Notes: generated from the sequence alone by a model not told the origin. A DNA stretch of 64,000 nt from Fodinibius roseus (GCF_900129315.1 NZ_FQUS01000005.1:186001-250000), one strand, 5' to 3'. Positions 1 to 9,583 are shown, counted from the first letter of the stretch. Numbers and translations: made by a program.

Positions 1-2
1 TT

Positions 3-452
3 AGTGTAATGATCAATTATATACAACTGCTGAAATCAACTGCCAATAGGGAAAAAACATGGGATAAACTGGTCCGGGATTTTCAGAAAAGGCAGTATGA
101 AAATCCGGAAATAATTATTAGAGCCCAAAGCCCTCAGGATAATATCAGGTTCCGGCTTTCTGATTTTATGTACGCCATGTCCGACGGAAACTATGTGAAA
201 TTCTATCTTCAAGACCAGGATGGTAACACCTCGCGACATATAAAAAGAAATACACTTTCAAATACCGAGGAGCAGTGCAGTAATTACCCAACTATCTTGA
301 GAGTCCATCGCTCCTACATCGTAAATATACATAAGATCGACTCGGTCAGCGGAAATGCCCAGGGATATAAACTGACACTTGCAGATATTGAAGCTCAAAT
401 ACCTGTATCCCGTAGCTATATTGATTCTTTTGAAGCAGCTGTGAAAGACTGA
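3..452 (+). CDS. LytTR-domain transcriptional regulator, 3' part (partial)
   Basis: The visible 147 residues from the first ATG at 9 end in a LytTR DNA-binding domain (about residues 40-145). It shows the usual order: a YVKFYL-like strand, a TLSNTEEQ-like segment, and the RVHRSYIVNIHKI motif that is nearly diagnostic of LytTR. No stop precedes the ATG in this frame up to the window edge, so the gene probably starts outside the window, perhaps with a membrane or receiver module. LytTR proteins bind direct repeats and act as response regulators or membrane-linked regulators. No sensor kinase is visible nearby. Confidence 0.8.
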   Translation, partial: SVMINYIQLLKSTANREKTWDKLVRDFQKRQYENPEIIIRAQSPQDNIRFRLSDFMYAMSDGNYVKFYLQDQDGNTSRHIKRNTLSNTEEQCSNYPTILRVHRSYIVNIHKIDSVSGNAQGYKLTLADIEAQIPVSRSYIDSFEAAVKD

Positions 453-595
453 TCGCAGCTTGTTGTACTACGGCTTTTACATCCACCACAAAATCTTTTC
501 CATTCGTCCCATTCCCCTTTCTTGTAGTCTGAGGGTTACTAATTTAGCCCAAGGTCAGACTTCATTTCATTCCAACATAAACGTATCCCTAATCC

Positions 596-2635
596 ATGAA
601 TACCATACTTTACCATCTGTTCGTATTTGTATTGATTGCTTCCGCGTTCCATCCAGTTCAAGCCCAACAAACACCGTCAGCAACTAATGACTCGGTTCAA
701 AATACAGAAGGAGGTCCCACAGAGTGGGCGGCATACGGTCGAGATTTACAGGGAAGCCGGTATTTACCGGTATCAAAAATTAACCGGGACAATATTCACC
801 AGCTTCATGTTGCCTGGTCCTATCGAACCGGCGAGGCAGAGTCTGAATATGCTACGGAAAAGCCGGCGTCTTTTCAGGCTACACCCGTTATGGTGGATGG
901 GACCCTGTACCTCAGTACTCCCCTGGGACGAGTGGTTGCACTTGACCCGGCAACCGGGGAAGAGCTTTGGGAGTTCGATCCAAATATTGACCGCGATATT
1001 CGATATGGAGATTTTGCCAATCGCGGGGTTTCCGTCTGGTTGGATAAATCAGCATCGGAAAACGATCCATGCAGACGCAGAATTTTCGTGGGCACGGCAC
1101 AATCGCAATTGATAGCATTGGATGCAAAGGAGGGCAAGCGTTGCAGTGGTTTCGGGCGAAATGGATCGGTAAATCTTTTGGAAGGGCTTCGAATACCGCC
1201 TCGTGAACCGGCGGCATTTACTCTCACGTCACCGCCACTCGCAGCAAACGGGCTGGTGGTGGTTGGTTCATCTATCGCGGACAACACCTGGCCCGATCCC
1301 GCAAGCGGTGAGGTCCGGGCCTATGATGCTCGTACCGGGGAGTTGGTATGGAGCTGGGATCCGGTTCCTCAAAATCCGGATGATCCCCCCTATGATGAAT
1401 GGCGGGGAGAAATGGCGCACAAAACCGGCGGGGCGAACGCGTGGTCTGTTCTCTCTGCGGATCCGGATCGCGATCTTGTTTTTATTCCTACGTCCAGTGC
1501 GGCCCCGGACTACTATGGGGTCCTGCGACTGGGCGATAACCGGTATGCCAATTCGATTGTCGCACTCCGGCTTTCCACAGGAGTACGGGTATGGTCATTT
1601 CAAACGGTTCACCACGACTTGTGGGATTATGATAATGCCGCCCCGCCCGCGCTTACAACCATTCGAAAAGACGACGCAGAAATTCCCGCAGTGATACAGG
1701 CCACAAAAACCGGTATGATGTATATCCTCAACCGGGAGACTGGAAAACCGATTTTTCCTGTCCAGGAAAGGCCGGTCCCCGGTAGCGATATTCCGCTGGA
1801 AGAAGCTTCTCCCACGCAGCCTTTTACTGAAGTGACACCATCGCTCAGTCCCCACCAGTTCTCCCTCGAGCAGGTATGGGGTATTACCGAAGAGGATCGT
1901 TCTGCATGTTATGAAACGGTCAAAGGACTGCGGAATGAGGGCATTTTTACCCCGCCAAGCGAACAGGGCACATTGGTTATGCCATCGAATATTGGCGGTG
2001 CGCACTGGGGTGGGGTTGCAGTAGACCCTGTAAAGCAAATAGCCGTGGTTCCTGTCAACAGGACAGCAGCAATGGTGCAGCTGATTCCGCGTGAGAAGTA
2101 TGATCCGGATCAATTGGGAGAAGAGGATAAACGCCTTGGTCACGATTATGAATACAACCCGATGTATGGCACGCCCTATGTGATGCGCCGCCGGCTGCTG
2201 TTGAGTCCGTCGGGGCTGCCATGCAGTCCGCCTCCATTTGGCTCGCTGGTTGCTATTAATCTGAAAACAGGTGACAAGCTCTGGGATGTTCCTCTTGGTT
2301 CTATGTCTCGGTTTGCCAAATCTGATAAAGCGGATTATATCCGTCAGATGGAGAGCTGGGGATCTGTCAATCTCGGTGGACCGATTATCACAGAGGGAGG
2401 GCTTGTGTTTATTGGAGCGGCGTTGAATGACCGGCTGCATGCTTTTGATATTGAAACGGGCCAACTGCTCTGGACCGGAACACTACCCGCAAGCGGTCGG
2501 GCTACTCCGATGAGTTATCAGCTTGCTTCCGGTGAACAGTTTGTGGTGATTTCGGTAGGCGGAGGCGGCTCGTTTGGAGAAGGAGATTATGTTGTGGCAT
2601 TTCGGTTGAACCGTGATAGTCTTCGTATTGATTGA
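596..2635 (+). CDS. Secreted PQQ-dependent dehydrogenase (glucose/quinate type)
   Basis: The 679-residue protein begins with a signal peptide (hydrophobic core followed by VQAQQ near residue 24), so it should act in the periplasm. The rest is an eight-bladed propeller typical of PQQ dehydrogenases: WAAYGRDLQGSRY near the N-terminus, GRVVALDPATGEELW, the HHDLWDYD motif near residue 340 that supplies the PQQ/calcium-site Asp in glucose dehydrogenases, GGAHWGGVAVDP, and a final DIETGQLLW blade. It lacks the five-helix N-terminal membrane domain of E. coli Gcd and has no cytochrome c domain. Electrons must therefore pass to an unseen partner. The sugar or alcohol substrate cannot be read from the sequence. 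It appears monocistronic. Confidence 0.85.
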   Translation: MNTILYHLFVFVLIASAFHPVQAQQTPSATNDSVQNTEGGPTEWAAYGRDLQGSRYLPVSKINRDNIHQLHVAWSYRTGEAESEYATEKPASFQATPVMVDGTLYLSTPLGRVVALDPATGEELWEFDPNIDRDIRYGDFANRGVSVWLDKSASENDPCRRRIFVGTAQSQLIALDAKEGKRCSGFGRNGSVNLLEGLRIPPREPAAFTLTSPPLAANGLVVVGSSIADNTWPDPASGEVRAYDARTGELVWSWDPVPQNPDDPPYDEWRGEMAHKTGGANAWSVLSADPDRDLVFIPTSSAAPDYYGVLRLGDNRYANSIVALRLSTGVRVWSFQTVHHDLWDYDNAAPPALTTIRKDDAEIPAVIQATKTGMMYILNRETGKPIFPVQERPVPGSDIPLEEASPTQPFTEVTPSLSPHQFSLEQVWGITEEDRSACYETVKGLRNEGIFTPPSEQGTLVMPSNIGGAHWGGVAVDPVKQIAVVPVNRTAAMVQLIPREKYDPDQLGEEDKRLGHDYEYNPMYGTPYVMRRRLLLSPSGLPCSPPPFGSLVAINLKTGDKLWDVPLGSMSRFAKSDKADYIRQMESWGSVNLGGPIITEGGLVFIGAALNDRLHAFDIETGQLLWTGTLPASGRATPMSYQLASGEQFVVISVGGGGSFGEGDYVVAFRLNRDSLRID

Positions 2636-3000
2636 AGAAAACCAGCAGGTTAATGATTCTGCACTTATTGGATCTCTGATTACGGCATTGTTTGGGGAAC
2701 TTGCATCGTGTGAGTTTTGAAATTTATCCGGATGGAATGCTCCCGGCTAAAGAAACTGTCGCTACTCTAAGAATTATTTTCGATTCATCTTTTCATATCA
2801 AACGTTGTTTTTGGTCAGAATGTTTGCTCCATCGTAGAGTATGATTCATATAAGATCAATTACCTCTCAGGTAATGAATTTTTATCGATTGCAGAAGTTT
2901 GATCATTATACTTTCGGGTAGGATAGACTAACAATTTTTTTAAAAGGACGTAGATAAGTAATTCTAATGAAAAGACGAAGATGAGAAAATCTTATACTAC
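2636..3000. other. Intergenic stretch without recognised gene
   Basis: This gap lies between two convergent genes. I see no coding pattern, strong hairpin or repeat in it. It is AT-rich toward the right end. Confidence 0.5.
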
Positions 3001-3744
3001 CTACAGTTTATACCATTTTTCTGCATTTTTATAGAAGATTTGTTCCTGCTGCTCTTTCGAGAAATGGTCTTTAATCAGGTCAATATCTCCAGAAGAAAAG
3101 GGTTCTTTTGCTCTTGTCGAAGGTAAGTCGGTACCAAATAATAAGGCTTCTGCATTAATGGAATATATTTTTTTCATTAGTGCAATGGGACTGAAGTCAA
3201 GTCTCCCGAAACCTGTGGCCTTTACCTTTATGCCCTGATCCACTAATTCAAATAGTTTATCTATCCCATCTTTGGTTAGACCCAGATGATCAATGGAAAA
3301 GGGGGGAAGCTGCTGCAGTATATCCCATATATTTTGCAGCGAATTATTTCTGATATATAATTCTGAATGCCAGCCAAATTTCTCGTGCAACCGGTTGGAA
3401 AGGTTAACCATCGTCTCTAATTGTTTCGGGCTTCCCCGAACGATATTAAAACGAACGGCCCGGACTCCCGCCTCAGCAAGTTGAACTAATTTTTCGTGGG
3501 AAATGTCTGCAGGAATATTTGCAACGCCCACAAAATTAGATCCTAATTGGTTCAGCGCATGGAGAAGGTACGTCTGATCAAACGCTTGAAACGAGCCGGA
3601 AACAAGGGCGCCCCCGGACACCTCGTAATCATTCATCCTGGTTTTATAGTCGTCAATAGTAAATTCGGGAGGCAGATATCCCTTGTTTTCCACAAGGGGA
3701 AAATCAAAATTAACAATGTGAAAATGAGCGTCAAATATCTTCAT
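3001..3744 (-). CDS. Amidohydrolase-family TIM-barrel hydrolase
   Basis: This 247-residue protein opens with the metal-binding DAHFH motif (Asp5, His7, His9) of the amidohydrolase superfamily. It continues with a conserved SIDHLGL strand carrying a His near residue 150 and a GTDLP strand near residue 205 carrying the catalytic Asp. Length and order match the amidohydrolase_2 group, which contains 2-pyrone-4,6-dicarboxylate lactonase and related decarboxylases or lactonases. It is probably cytoplasmic, as there is no signal peptide. It stands alone between two plus-strand genes, so context does not reveal the substrate. Confidence 0.8.
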   Translation of the reverse strand: MKIFDAHFHIVNFDFPLVENKGYLPPEFTIDDYKTRMNDYEVSGGALVSGSFQAFDQTYLLHALNQLGSNFVGVANIPADISHEKLVQLAEAGVRAVRFNIVRGSPKQLETMVNLSNRLHEKFGWHSELYIRNNSLQNIWDILQQLPPFSIDHLGLTKDGIDKLFELVDQGIKVKATGFGRLDFSPIALMKKIYSINAEALLFGTDLPSTRAKEPFSSGDIDLIKDHFSKEQQEQIFYKNAEKWYKL

Positions 3745-3934
3745 AAATTTATAAATAGTACGGTATTTGGATAATAAGCAGTATTCGTCGATAGCTTGTA
3801 CAACAGCGAATCTTTTAAGGGGTTGACCATTGCCTACGCACGGCTATATCGCACCTGCTATTTGATAGTTTGCCGAATCTAAGCTACCATATGCTTATAA
3901 TCTATTCAAAAATTCATTATAACAAGAACTCGGA

Positions 3935-4750
3935 ATGGCTGCTCAAAATCGATCCCAATACCGTGAATTTTCACCACCGCCTTCTCTTTCGAAACAGATT
4001 CTTTGCGTCTGGACACAAAAAATTGAAGAAAAGGATGGTCCATATTGTCACTCTATTCTTCCCGACGGTTGCGTGGATATTGTCTGGATTGGAGATATGG
4101 AACCCATGGTAGCCGGACCGGCAACTCACCGTATCCTTGCTCAGCTCCCGGCTGGTACAAATGTTATGGGTGCACGCTTTCAGCCTGGCTGGGCCGGTAG
4201 TTTTCTTGGCCTGCCCGCAGAGGAGCTACTCAACCAACATGTTTCATTAACTGAAATTGCACATCCGGCTGCCCGACAATTGTCTCAAGAAGTTTTTAAT
4301 TACAGATCGGAATCTTCGAGGTTGACTGCCATTATGGAAACATTGGAATCTTACCTGAAAAAGGAACCCTGCATTGATCCTGCGATCCAGGCTTGCGTTA
4401 CCTGGCTTGTCCGTCACCCGGCGGGTCGTATATCTGATCTTGCTTCGCAAACGGGTCTGAGCAATAGGCAAATACGACGGAAGTTTAATGCTGCTGTAGG
4501 CTATGCCCCCAAAACCTTTCAGCGCATCGCACGTTTTCAACGGTTTCTGATGTTGTCTGAAGACGGACCTCTTGGAGTACAAGACCTGGCGGGTTTGGCT
4601 TATGTGGCAGGATATGCGGATCAGGCCCATATGGGTCGTGAGGTGAAGTTGCTGTCTGGTGACCCCCCACAGGTTCTATTGGAAAATAATGCTGTCAGTA
4701 CATTGGCCATGTTTGATTTATTTGACGCTCAGGTAACACGGCAAAATTAA
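3935..4750 (+). CDS. AraC-family regulator with DUF6597-like N-terminal domain
   Basis: The 271 residues split into an N-terminal ligand domain of the DUF6597 kind (SILPDGCVDIVW near residue 45, GARFQPGWAG near residue 88) and a C-terminal AraC/XylS double helix-turn-helix (about residues 155-255; ISDLASQTGLSNRQIRRKF, then VAGYADQAHMGRE). DUF6597-AraC proteins usually regulate adjacent enzymes. The closest candidates are the next AraC gene and the quinone oxidoreductase beyond it. The last 20 residues after the second helix-turn-helix are unlike the family. The inducer is unknown. Confidence 0.85.
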   Translation: MAAQNRSQYREFSPPPSLSKQILCVWTQKIEEKDGPYCHSILPDGCVDIVWIGDMEPMVAGPATHRILAQLPAGTNVMGARFQPGWAGSFLGLPAEELLNQHVSLTEIAHPAARQLSQEVFNYRSESSRLTAIMETLESYLKKEPCIDPAIQACVTWLVRHPAGRISDLASQTGLSNRQIRRKFNAAVGYAPKTFQRIARFQRFLMLSEDGPLGVQDLAGLAYVAGYADQAHMGREVKLLSGDPPQVLLENNAVSTLAMFDLFDAQVTRQN

Positions 4751-4912
4751 TAATATAATGAAAATTGAAGACAGGCAGATGATCACATAGAGTTTTGCTG
4801 TTCATTATCTACTGCTGATAAAAAAGAAAATTCATCAATATATTTACCCGATAGAAACGAGATTTATAGCTTTCGGGTTTGTATTTACTCATCCTGTTTA
4901 CAAAAGTGAATC

Positions 4913-5812
4913 ATGTCTCAAATCAATATATTCCGGGAAATTGACGATTACATCAGAACGCTGGATTTAAATGTGGAGGCCAAACGCTCCGACTTTCTTG
5001 TATTCGATTATGAGCATGCCAACTGGGAGCATTATGACCGGTTGTCGACTTACAGGCAACATTATTTTGAGATCAATCTGGATATCACCAAAGGTTGTGA
5101 TTCTCATGTTGATCAGTTCGAGTTGCCCACCATCACCAACCGGCTTACACTAATCAGTCCCCATCGATTGCAGACCACCGGATCTCACGAAGAAATGGAA
5201 AATGCATGCAAGGGGTATGGTATGTTTTTCAAGCCGGAGTTTATCCATGCTAATCCTGCCAACAATACTTTTTTGAAGGATTTTCCTTTTTTCAGCCACT
5301 TGAATCCACCGGTCATTTCACTAAATAACGACGAGATCGACCTGCTGGCGGATATTATCCGGAAACTTAAATATGAGTATGATACTCGGAGCGTTTTTAG
5401 TAAAGAGATCATTAAAAACTATCTGAACATTCTATTCCTTAAAGCAAAAGAGCTTTATTCATCTCCCTCAAATCGATATAAAAACACGAGTCGTAATCAG
5501 CAGATCTATGATGAGTTCAGATGGCTGGTTCAACAACATTTTCTGGAGCTGACGTCAGTCCGAGCGTACGCGGATGAGATGCACCTTACTCCCAAGTACC
5601 TGTCCGAAACGGTTAAAGATGTCAGCGGGCAGGGAGCGCTCGATATTATTCATCAAACACAACTTAACCATGCCAAGGCCCTGCTTAGGCAAACGCCAAA
5701 GACCGTAAAAGAAGTGGCCTATGCGCTCAATTTTGATAATCCGGAATACTTTTCTGTTTTCTTTAAGCGGCTAAGTGGAGAGAGTCCCTCTCAATTTCGC
5801 ATCTCTGAGTGA
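4913..5812 (+). CDS. AraC-family transcriptional regulator
   Basis: The 299-residue protein has an N-terminal cupin-like AraC ligand domain (HYFEINLD, then LTLISPHRLQTT) and a C-terminal AraC double helix-turn-helix (about residues 200-297; ending NFDNPEYFSVFFKRLSGESPSQFR). The architecture is the same as the regulator at 31.6 kb. It is co-directional with the quinone oxidoreductase 175 bp downstream, a plausible target. No copy of the 18-bp box found elsewhere in this window lies in front of it. Confidence 0.88.
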   Translation: MSQINIFREIDDYIRTLDLNVEAKRSDFLVFDYEHANWEHYDRLSTYRQHYFEINLDITKGCDSHVDQFELPTITNRLTLISPHRLQTTGSHEEMENACKGYGMFFKPEFIHANPANNTFLKDFPFFSHLNPPVISLNNDEIDLLADIIRKLKYEYDTRSVFSKEIIKNYLNILFLKAKELYSSPSNRYKNTSRNQQIYDEFRWLVQQHFLELTSVRAYADEMHLTPKYLSETVKDVSGQGALDIIHQTQLNHAKALLRQTPKTVKEVAYALNFDNPEYFSVFFKRLSGESPSQFRISE

Positions 5813-5987
5813 AGGAATTTCTCAAATATTAGAAATCTTGGGTGGCATACCGTTGACTTTGAAGCTATTCCCATTCCCAATTCCGTAATTTTCAAAGCCT
5901 TTCCCGAGATTTTCTCAAGGCGTTTTTCTATCTGATTTCTGATGTTTGCAAGGGAATCAAATTGAGTAATAAAAACATGACAATAGC

Positions 5988-6986
5988 ATGGACCAACCAG
6001 ATTATAATATACCAGCCAACATGAAAGCCATCGCCATAGACCGTTTTGGTGGCGCCGGCGAACTCAAACTTCAGACGTTGCCGGTCCCCGAGATCGTTCC
6101 CGACGAAGTTCTGATTCGCATCGAGTGGGCAGGCTTGGGATCGTGGGATGTTGAAGAGCGGGAGGGACAATATGCCGAGTATCTTGGAGAGCCGACATTT
6201 CCCTACGTGCTTGGCTGGGAAGGAGCGGGCAGAGTCGCTGCCGTCGGTGAGCGGGTCAGCCGCTTTAAGCAAGGCGACCGGGTGTATGCCGCCAACTTCC
6301 CGAAACATAACGGCGGTGGGTTCTACGCCATGTACGCTGCGGTAAAGGCCGACTGCGTCTCCCATATTCCTGAGAATCTTCCTTCTAATCAGGCGGGGGT
6401 GATGACCGTTGATGCCATAACTGCGCTGACCGGTTTAGATAATGTGCTCAACCTGAAACAGGATCAATCACTCATGATCTTTGGCGCCAGCGGTGGTATT
6501 GGGCATATGGCCGTGCAACTTGCAAAACAGATGGGGGCGCGGGTTTTTGCAGTAGCTTCCGGCGATGATGGCGTGGAGTTCGTTCAACAGCTCGGTGCCG
6601 ATGTTGCCGTAGATGGTCGGCGCGAAGATGTTGTAAAAGCCGCAAAAGATTTTGCACCAGAAGGACTTGATAAGGCGCTTGCCACTGCGGGTGGTGAAGC
6701 AGAAGACCGGGCATTGACAACCGTTCGTGAAGGAGGACGCGTAATTTATCCCAATGGAGTAATTCCCAAACCGAATGTTACTACCGGCATAAATCTCCAG
6801 AACTACGACATGCTGCCCATTGGTCGACAGTCGATTGACAAACTAACCTATCTGATTAACGAGGGACCGTTCAAAGTCCATATTGGAGGCACATTTTTAC
6901 CTGAAGAGATCAAAAAAGCGCACCGGGCGCTTGACGGACATTATCTCGGGAAACTTGTTCTCACATTCCCTAACGGTGAAGATTGA
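5988..6986 (+). CDS. NADPH:quinone oxidoreductase-like MDR dehydrogenase
   Basis: The 332-residue protein is a zinc-free medium-chain dehydrogenase/reductase. It has the GroES-like N-terminal domain (YVLGWEGAGRVAAVGE near residue 70) and a Rossmann domain with the nucleotide-binding stretch SLMIFGASGGIGHMAVQLAK near residue 160. The zinc-ligand cysteines of alcohol dehydrogenases are absent, as in quinone oxidoreductases and enoyl reductases. The expected reaction is NADPH-dependent reduction of quinones or conjugated carbonyls in the cytoplasm. A second start at 6021 (MKAIAIDRFGG) fits the family better than the first. It follows an AraC regulator. Confidence 0.85.
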   Translation: MDQPDYNIPANMKAIAIDRFGGAGELKLQTLPVPEIVPDEVLIRIEWAGLGSWDVEEREGQYAEYLGEPTFPYVLGWEGAGRVAAVGERVSRFKQGDRVYAANFPKHNGGGFYAMYAAVKADCVSHIPENLPSNQAGVMTVDAITALTGLDNVLNLKQDQSLMIFGASGGIGHMAVQLAKQMGARVFAVASGDDGVEFVQQLGADVAVDGRREDVVKAAKDFAPEGLDKALATAGGEAEDRALTTVREGGRVIYPNGVIPKPNVTTGINLQNYDMLPIGRQSIDKLTYLINEGPFKVHIGGTFLPEEIKKAHRALDGHYLGKLVLTFPNGED

Positions 6987-7194
6987 TACGGTTCATGTGA
7001 GATGCATGAAAACATTGTTCATGTACCAGCCAAACAGATCCGAATTCGGATCACGGCAGGCTTGTAGCAGGGCATTGTGCAACTTGTCCTTATTAAACCC
7101 AAGCCAGTTTGTTGTGTCAGCAAAAATTTATCTTACTTATTGAGCACTCGAAATACTATCCAAGAAGTTGCACTCATTAATCGGATTCGGCATA

Positions 7195-8025
7195 TTACCC
7201 ACGAACGAAGTCGAATATTTCGTTATTGACTTCATCGGATGACAGATTATGTCCAAGTCCTTTGGTTACTATTAAATCTGCATCCGACCATTTTCGATCC
7301 AATTCTTCTGCATATGCGAACGGAGCAAAACGGTCGTTTCTGTCATGAATGATCAGTCCCGGTAGATCAAGCTGTTCGGCAAATCGGGATATGGCAATAT
7401 TCTCTAAATCCACACCCGTTTCTTTTTCAAAATAGTTTCGAATACAGCGAAGCGCTTTTTTATTCAGGTCAAGACGCTGCTTAAAATAGGAGAGAAAATC
7501 CTCTGTTTTTCCCGGCGTCCCGATAACAACCAGATGTTCCGCTTTGGGCAGGTTAAATCTGCTGACTGCATAAAACGTGGAAAATGCACCCAGCGAGTGT
7601 CCGATGATCGTATCCAGCTTACCAATCTGTTGACCAAATTGCATAATGACTTCTCCGTACAGGGGCGCTGAGAAAAAATGTCCCCCGGACTGCCCGTGAC
7701 CCGGGGCATCAATGGCATATACCGTATACTGCGAAGTCGGAAATAGGCGGACCAACTCCTTCCACCTGGCTGAATGGCTCTGCCAGCCATGCAGTAGCAA
7801 GATCTTTTTAGGTCCGTATCCCCATTGGTATCCCCGGAGGTTAAGTTCACAATGCTGAAACGAAATCGCTTTCGAACGGTCCAAAAACTGTTGTCCGGCA
7901 GGCGTAATATTTTTCTTTGCAGGCCAACCGAACAGTTTAAATCCGAGCCTGCCCGCATGATTCGGAGCAATATCTGCCATAGCGTTCAAATAGGTTCCGA
8001 TAGTTCGTTCAATTTTTCGTCTCAT
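7195..8025 (-). CDS. Alpha/beta hydrolase
   Basis: The 276-residue alpha/beta hydrolase shows the oxyanion-hole LLLHGWQ strand near residue 90, the nucleophile elbow GHSLGAF near residue 140, the acid in HDRNDRFAP and the catalytic His in KGLGHNLS near the C-terminus, so the triad is complete. The substrate is unknown. It is 50 bp downstream of a TetR gene on the same strand, and a near-perfect copy of the TetR palindrome sits between them. The pair is probably a repressor and its target, induced by a small lipophilic compound. Confidence 0.87.
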   Translation of the reverse strand: MRRKIERTIGTYLNAMADIAPNHAGRLGFKLFGWPAKKNITPAGQQFLDRSKAISFQHCELNLRGYQWGYGPKKILLLHGWQSHSARWKELVRLFPTSQYTVYAIDAPGHGQSGGHFFSAPLYGEVIMQFGQQIGKLDTIIGHSLGAFSTFYAVSRFNLPKAEHLVVIGTPGKTEDFLSYFKQRLDLNKKALRCIRNYFEKETGVDLENIAISRFAEQLDLPGLIIHDRNDRFAPFAYAEELDRKWSDADLIVTKGLGHNLSSDEVNNEIFDFVRG

Positions 8026-8042
8026 TGTATAGTGTTCTATTA

Positions 8043-8058
8043 GATACCGATCGGTATT
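8043..8058. promoter_or_regulatory. Second TetR operator copy, upstream of the hydrolase
   Basis: GATACCGATCGGTATT contains a perfect 14-bp palindrome (8044-8057) and differs by one end base from the 16-bp palindrome in front of the TetR gene. It lies 18 bp upstream of the hydrolase start on the minus strand. A repressor bound here would block hydrolase transcription even if the TetR gene were read through. Confidence 0.75.
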
Positions 8059-8075
8059 TATGGGGTTAAATTTTT

Positions 8076-8666
8076 TTAGTCTTCGATATCCGAAATCATA
8101 CCATTTAAATGTTGTACTGTACTATCCATATCTGCAGTATCGTTTTTCAAACGGCTCATCATGATAGCTCCTTCAAGAAGGGCAATCATTACGCTGCTAA
8201 AATGTTCAGTATTTAAATCGCTCTTTAATTGGTTGTTTCTTTTTCCATTTTCAAGGATTCTCTGAAGGGACGATTCAATCATTCCCAAAAACCGAACGGC
8301 TTTTTTTCTCAGCACAGGATTAGCATCGTCGGCTTCCACGGCGGTGTTCAGCAGGGGACAACCGCCCTGGATGCAGGGGTGAGTCACATAAGTTTTATAA
8401 AAGCTGACAATCGCTCGCAGTTTTTCCGGAGCGGTTTCTGCCATTTTTATTTTTTGCCCGAGCTTATCCATCACCAGCTTAGCCATTTCGTCGAAAGCTG
8501 CCTCTTCCAGCTTCTCCTTATTCTGAAAATGCTTGTAGATCGCACCTTTGGTCAGCCCCGCGGCCTTGGTGATATCACTCAGCGAGGTGGCTTTATACCC
8601 TTTGGTATTAAACAAGCTGCCTGAGTGAGTCAGGATTTTTTCTTTTGTGCGTTCTGGATTTCTCAT
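8076..8666 (-). CDS. TetR/AcrR-family repressor
   Basis: The 196-residue protein has a canonical TetR N-terminal helix-turn-helix (KEKILTHSGSLFNTKGYKAT, then ITKAAGLTKGAIYKHFQNK, residues 8-50) and an all-helical ligand and dimer domain. QGGCPLLNTAVEADD near residue 100 is typical of the TetR_C_16/YcdC-like group. It precedes the alpha/beta hydrolase on the same strand. Two copies of one palindrome, in front of itself and of the hydrolase, indicate autorepression and control of the hydrolase. Confidence 0.9.
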   Translation of the reverse strand: MRNPERTKEKILTHSGSLFNTKGYKATSLSDITKAAGLTKGAIYKHFQNKEKLEEAAFDEMAKLVMDKLGQKIKMAETAPEKLRAIVSFYKTYVTHPCIQGGCPLLNTAVEADDANPVLRKKAVRFLGMIESSLQRILENGKRNNQLKSDLNTEHFSSVMIALLEGAIMMSRLKNDTADMDSTVQHLNGMISDIED

Positions 8667-8674
8667 ATATACAA

Positions 8675-8690
8675 GATACCGATCGGTATC
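8675..8690. promoter_or_regulatory. TetR operator (perfect 16-bp palindrome)
   Basis: GATACCGATCGGTATC is a perfect palindrome 8 bp upstream of the TetR start codon, with an ACCGATCGGT core common in TetR/AcrR operators. The near-identical copy at 8043 makes a chance origin unlikely. Confidence 0.8.
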
Positions 8691-8718
8691 GTAAGGTTCA
8701 ATATATTTTACTGATATA

Positions 8719-8763
8719 TGTCCGATTTATTCAATACTCAAGATTTTCATATAAGTAATTTTG
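8719..8763 (+). promoter_or_regulatory. Degenerate copy of the 18-bp box with -7 element
   Basis: TGTCCGATTTATTCAATA matches the box TGTCGGTTTTATTCwATT except at two positions of the first 14. The sequence exactly 37 bp from its first base is TAATTTTG, a perfect Bacteroidota -7 element (TAnnTTTG). The predicted transcript would begin near 8767 and serve the VOC gene at 8829. The matching geometry is the main argument for including this weaker copy. Confidence 0.6.
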
Positions 8764-8828
8764 TCTATCAGTTACTCATATATTAAAATTCTGTATGAAA
8801 ATAGAACTAATAACCGAAGGTAAACAAA

Positions 8829-9251
8829 ATGAAATCCAGAATAACTGTTATTACCATTGGCGTTGATGACTTGGAACAATCTCTTCAATTTTATCGCGAC
8901 GGACTTGGTTTGTCTACAGAAGGGATCGTCGGAGAAGAATTTGAACACGGGGCGGTGGCCTTCTTTGATCTGCAGAACGGACTCAGATTAGCCATTTGGC
9001 CGCGTGAAAGTATCGCTCACGATACGGGTCTTTCTGAGAGTGAACCCAATCCTGCGGAATTCACTCTTGGCCATAATGTTTCTTCCAAAGCGGAAGTGGA
9101 CGAGGTTATGAAACAGGCGGAAAATGCGGGTGCCCGAATCGCAAAACAAGCTCAGGACACGTTCTGGGGTGGGTATGCCGGCTATTTTCAGGATCCTGAT
9201 GGTCATTTGTGGGAGGTCGTTTGGAATCCAGAGATGTTACCGGAGGATTAA
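8829..9251 (+). CDS. VOC (glyoxalase/bleomycin-resistance fold) protein
   Basis: The 140-residue protein is a single vicinal-oxygen-chelate domain pair. It starts RITVITIGVDDLEQSLQFY and ends with the family hallmark GYFQDPDGHLWEVVW (about residues 117-132). Such proteins are glyoxalase-like lyases, dioxygenases or drug-binding proteins. The exact reaction cannot be read. It is a monocistronic unit with a candidate activator-type promoter directly upstream, so it may belong to the 18-bp-box regulon. Confidence 0.87.
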   Translation: MKSRITVITIGVDDLEQSLQFYRDGLGLSTEGIVGEEFEHGAVAFFDLQNGLRLAIWPRESIAHDTGLSESEPNPAEFTLGHNVSSKAEVDEVMKQAENAGARIAKQAQDTFWGGYAGYFQDPDGHLWEVVWNPEMLPED

Positions 9252-9439
9252 ACGCCAGAGATGGTCAGCAAATTTAGTAAGTATCCTTTCTGGGATTTTA
9301 AGGATAACTAATTGGATAAAAAATTATGAAAGAGAAATACCTTCATTTGGCACCAGCCCGCCTCCTTAGTCTTACTACTATCATCTTCGACTAACGCAAA
9401 AGGCGTTAAGCCGGATTCGATCAGATCAAATATGGGTTT

Positions 9440-9453
9440 TTGATCTATATCAA
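9440..9453. promoter_or_regulatory. Crp/Fnr-type binding site
   Basis: TTGATCTATATCAA is a perfect TTGAT-N4-ATCAA palindrome, the FNR/DNR consensus. It lies in front of a broken CarboxypepD_reg-domain gene. A similar perfect site occurs at 11954. Confidence 0.55.
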
Positions 9454-9583
9454 AAAATATATATAGCCTTAGTCACCACTTGCTATTATTGTGTAATAAA
9501 AAGTGAAGACTCGGCGATGATTTATTGGTGGACATTCCTATGCACAATTCGAAATTTAAAAATACTACTACAAAAACAACCCA

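Noticed and set aside
1595-2464. 289-codon reading on the minus strand inside the PQQ dehydrogenase
   Set aside because: Antisense shadow of a clearly coding gene; the residues show no family and are rich in Arg and His from reversed codons.
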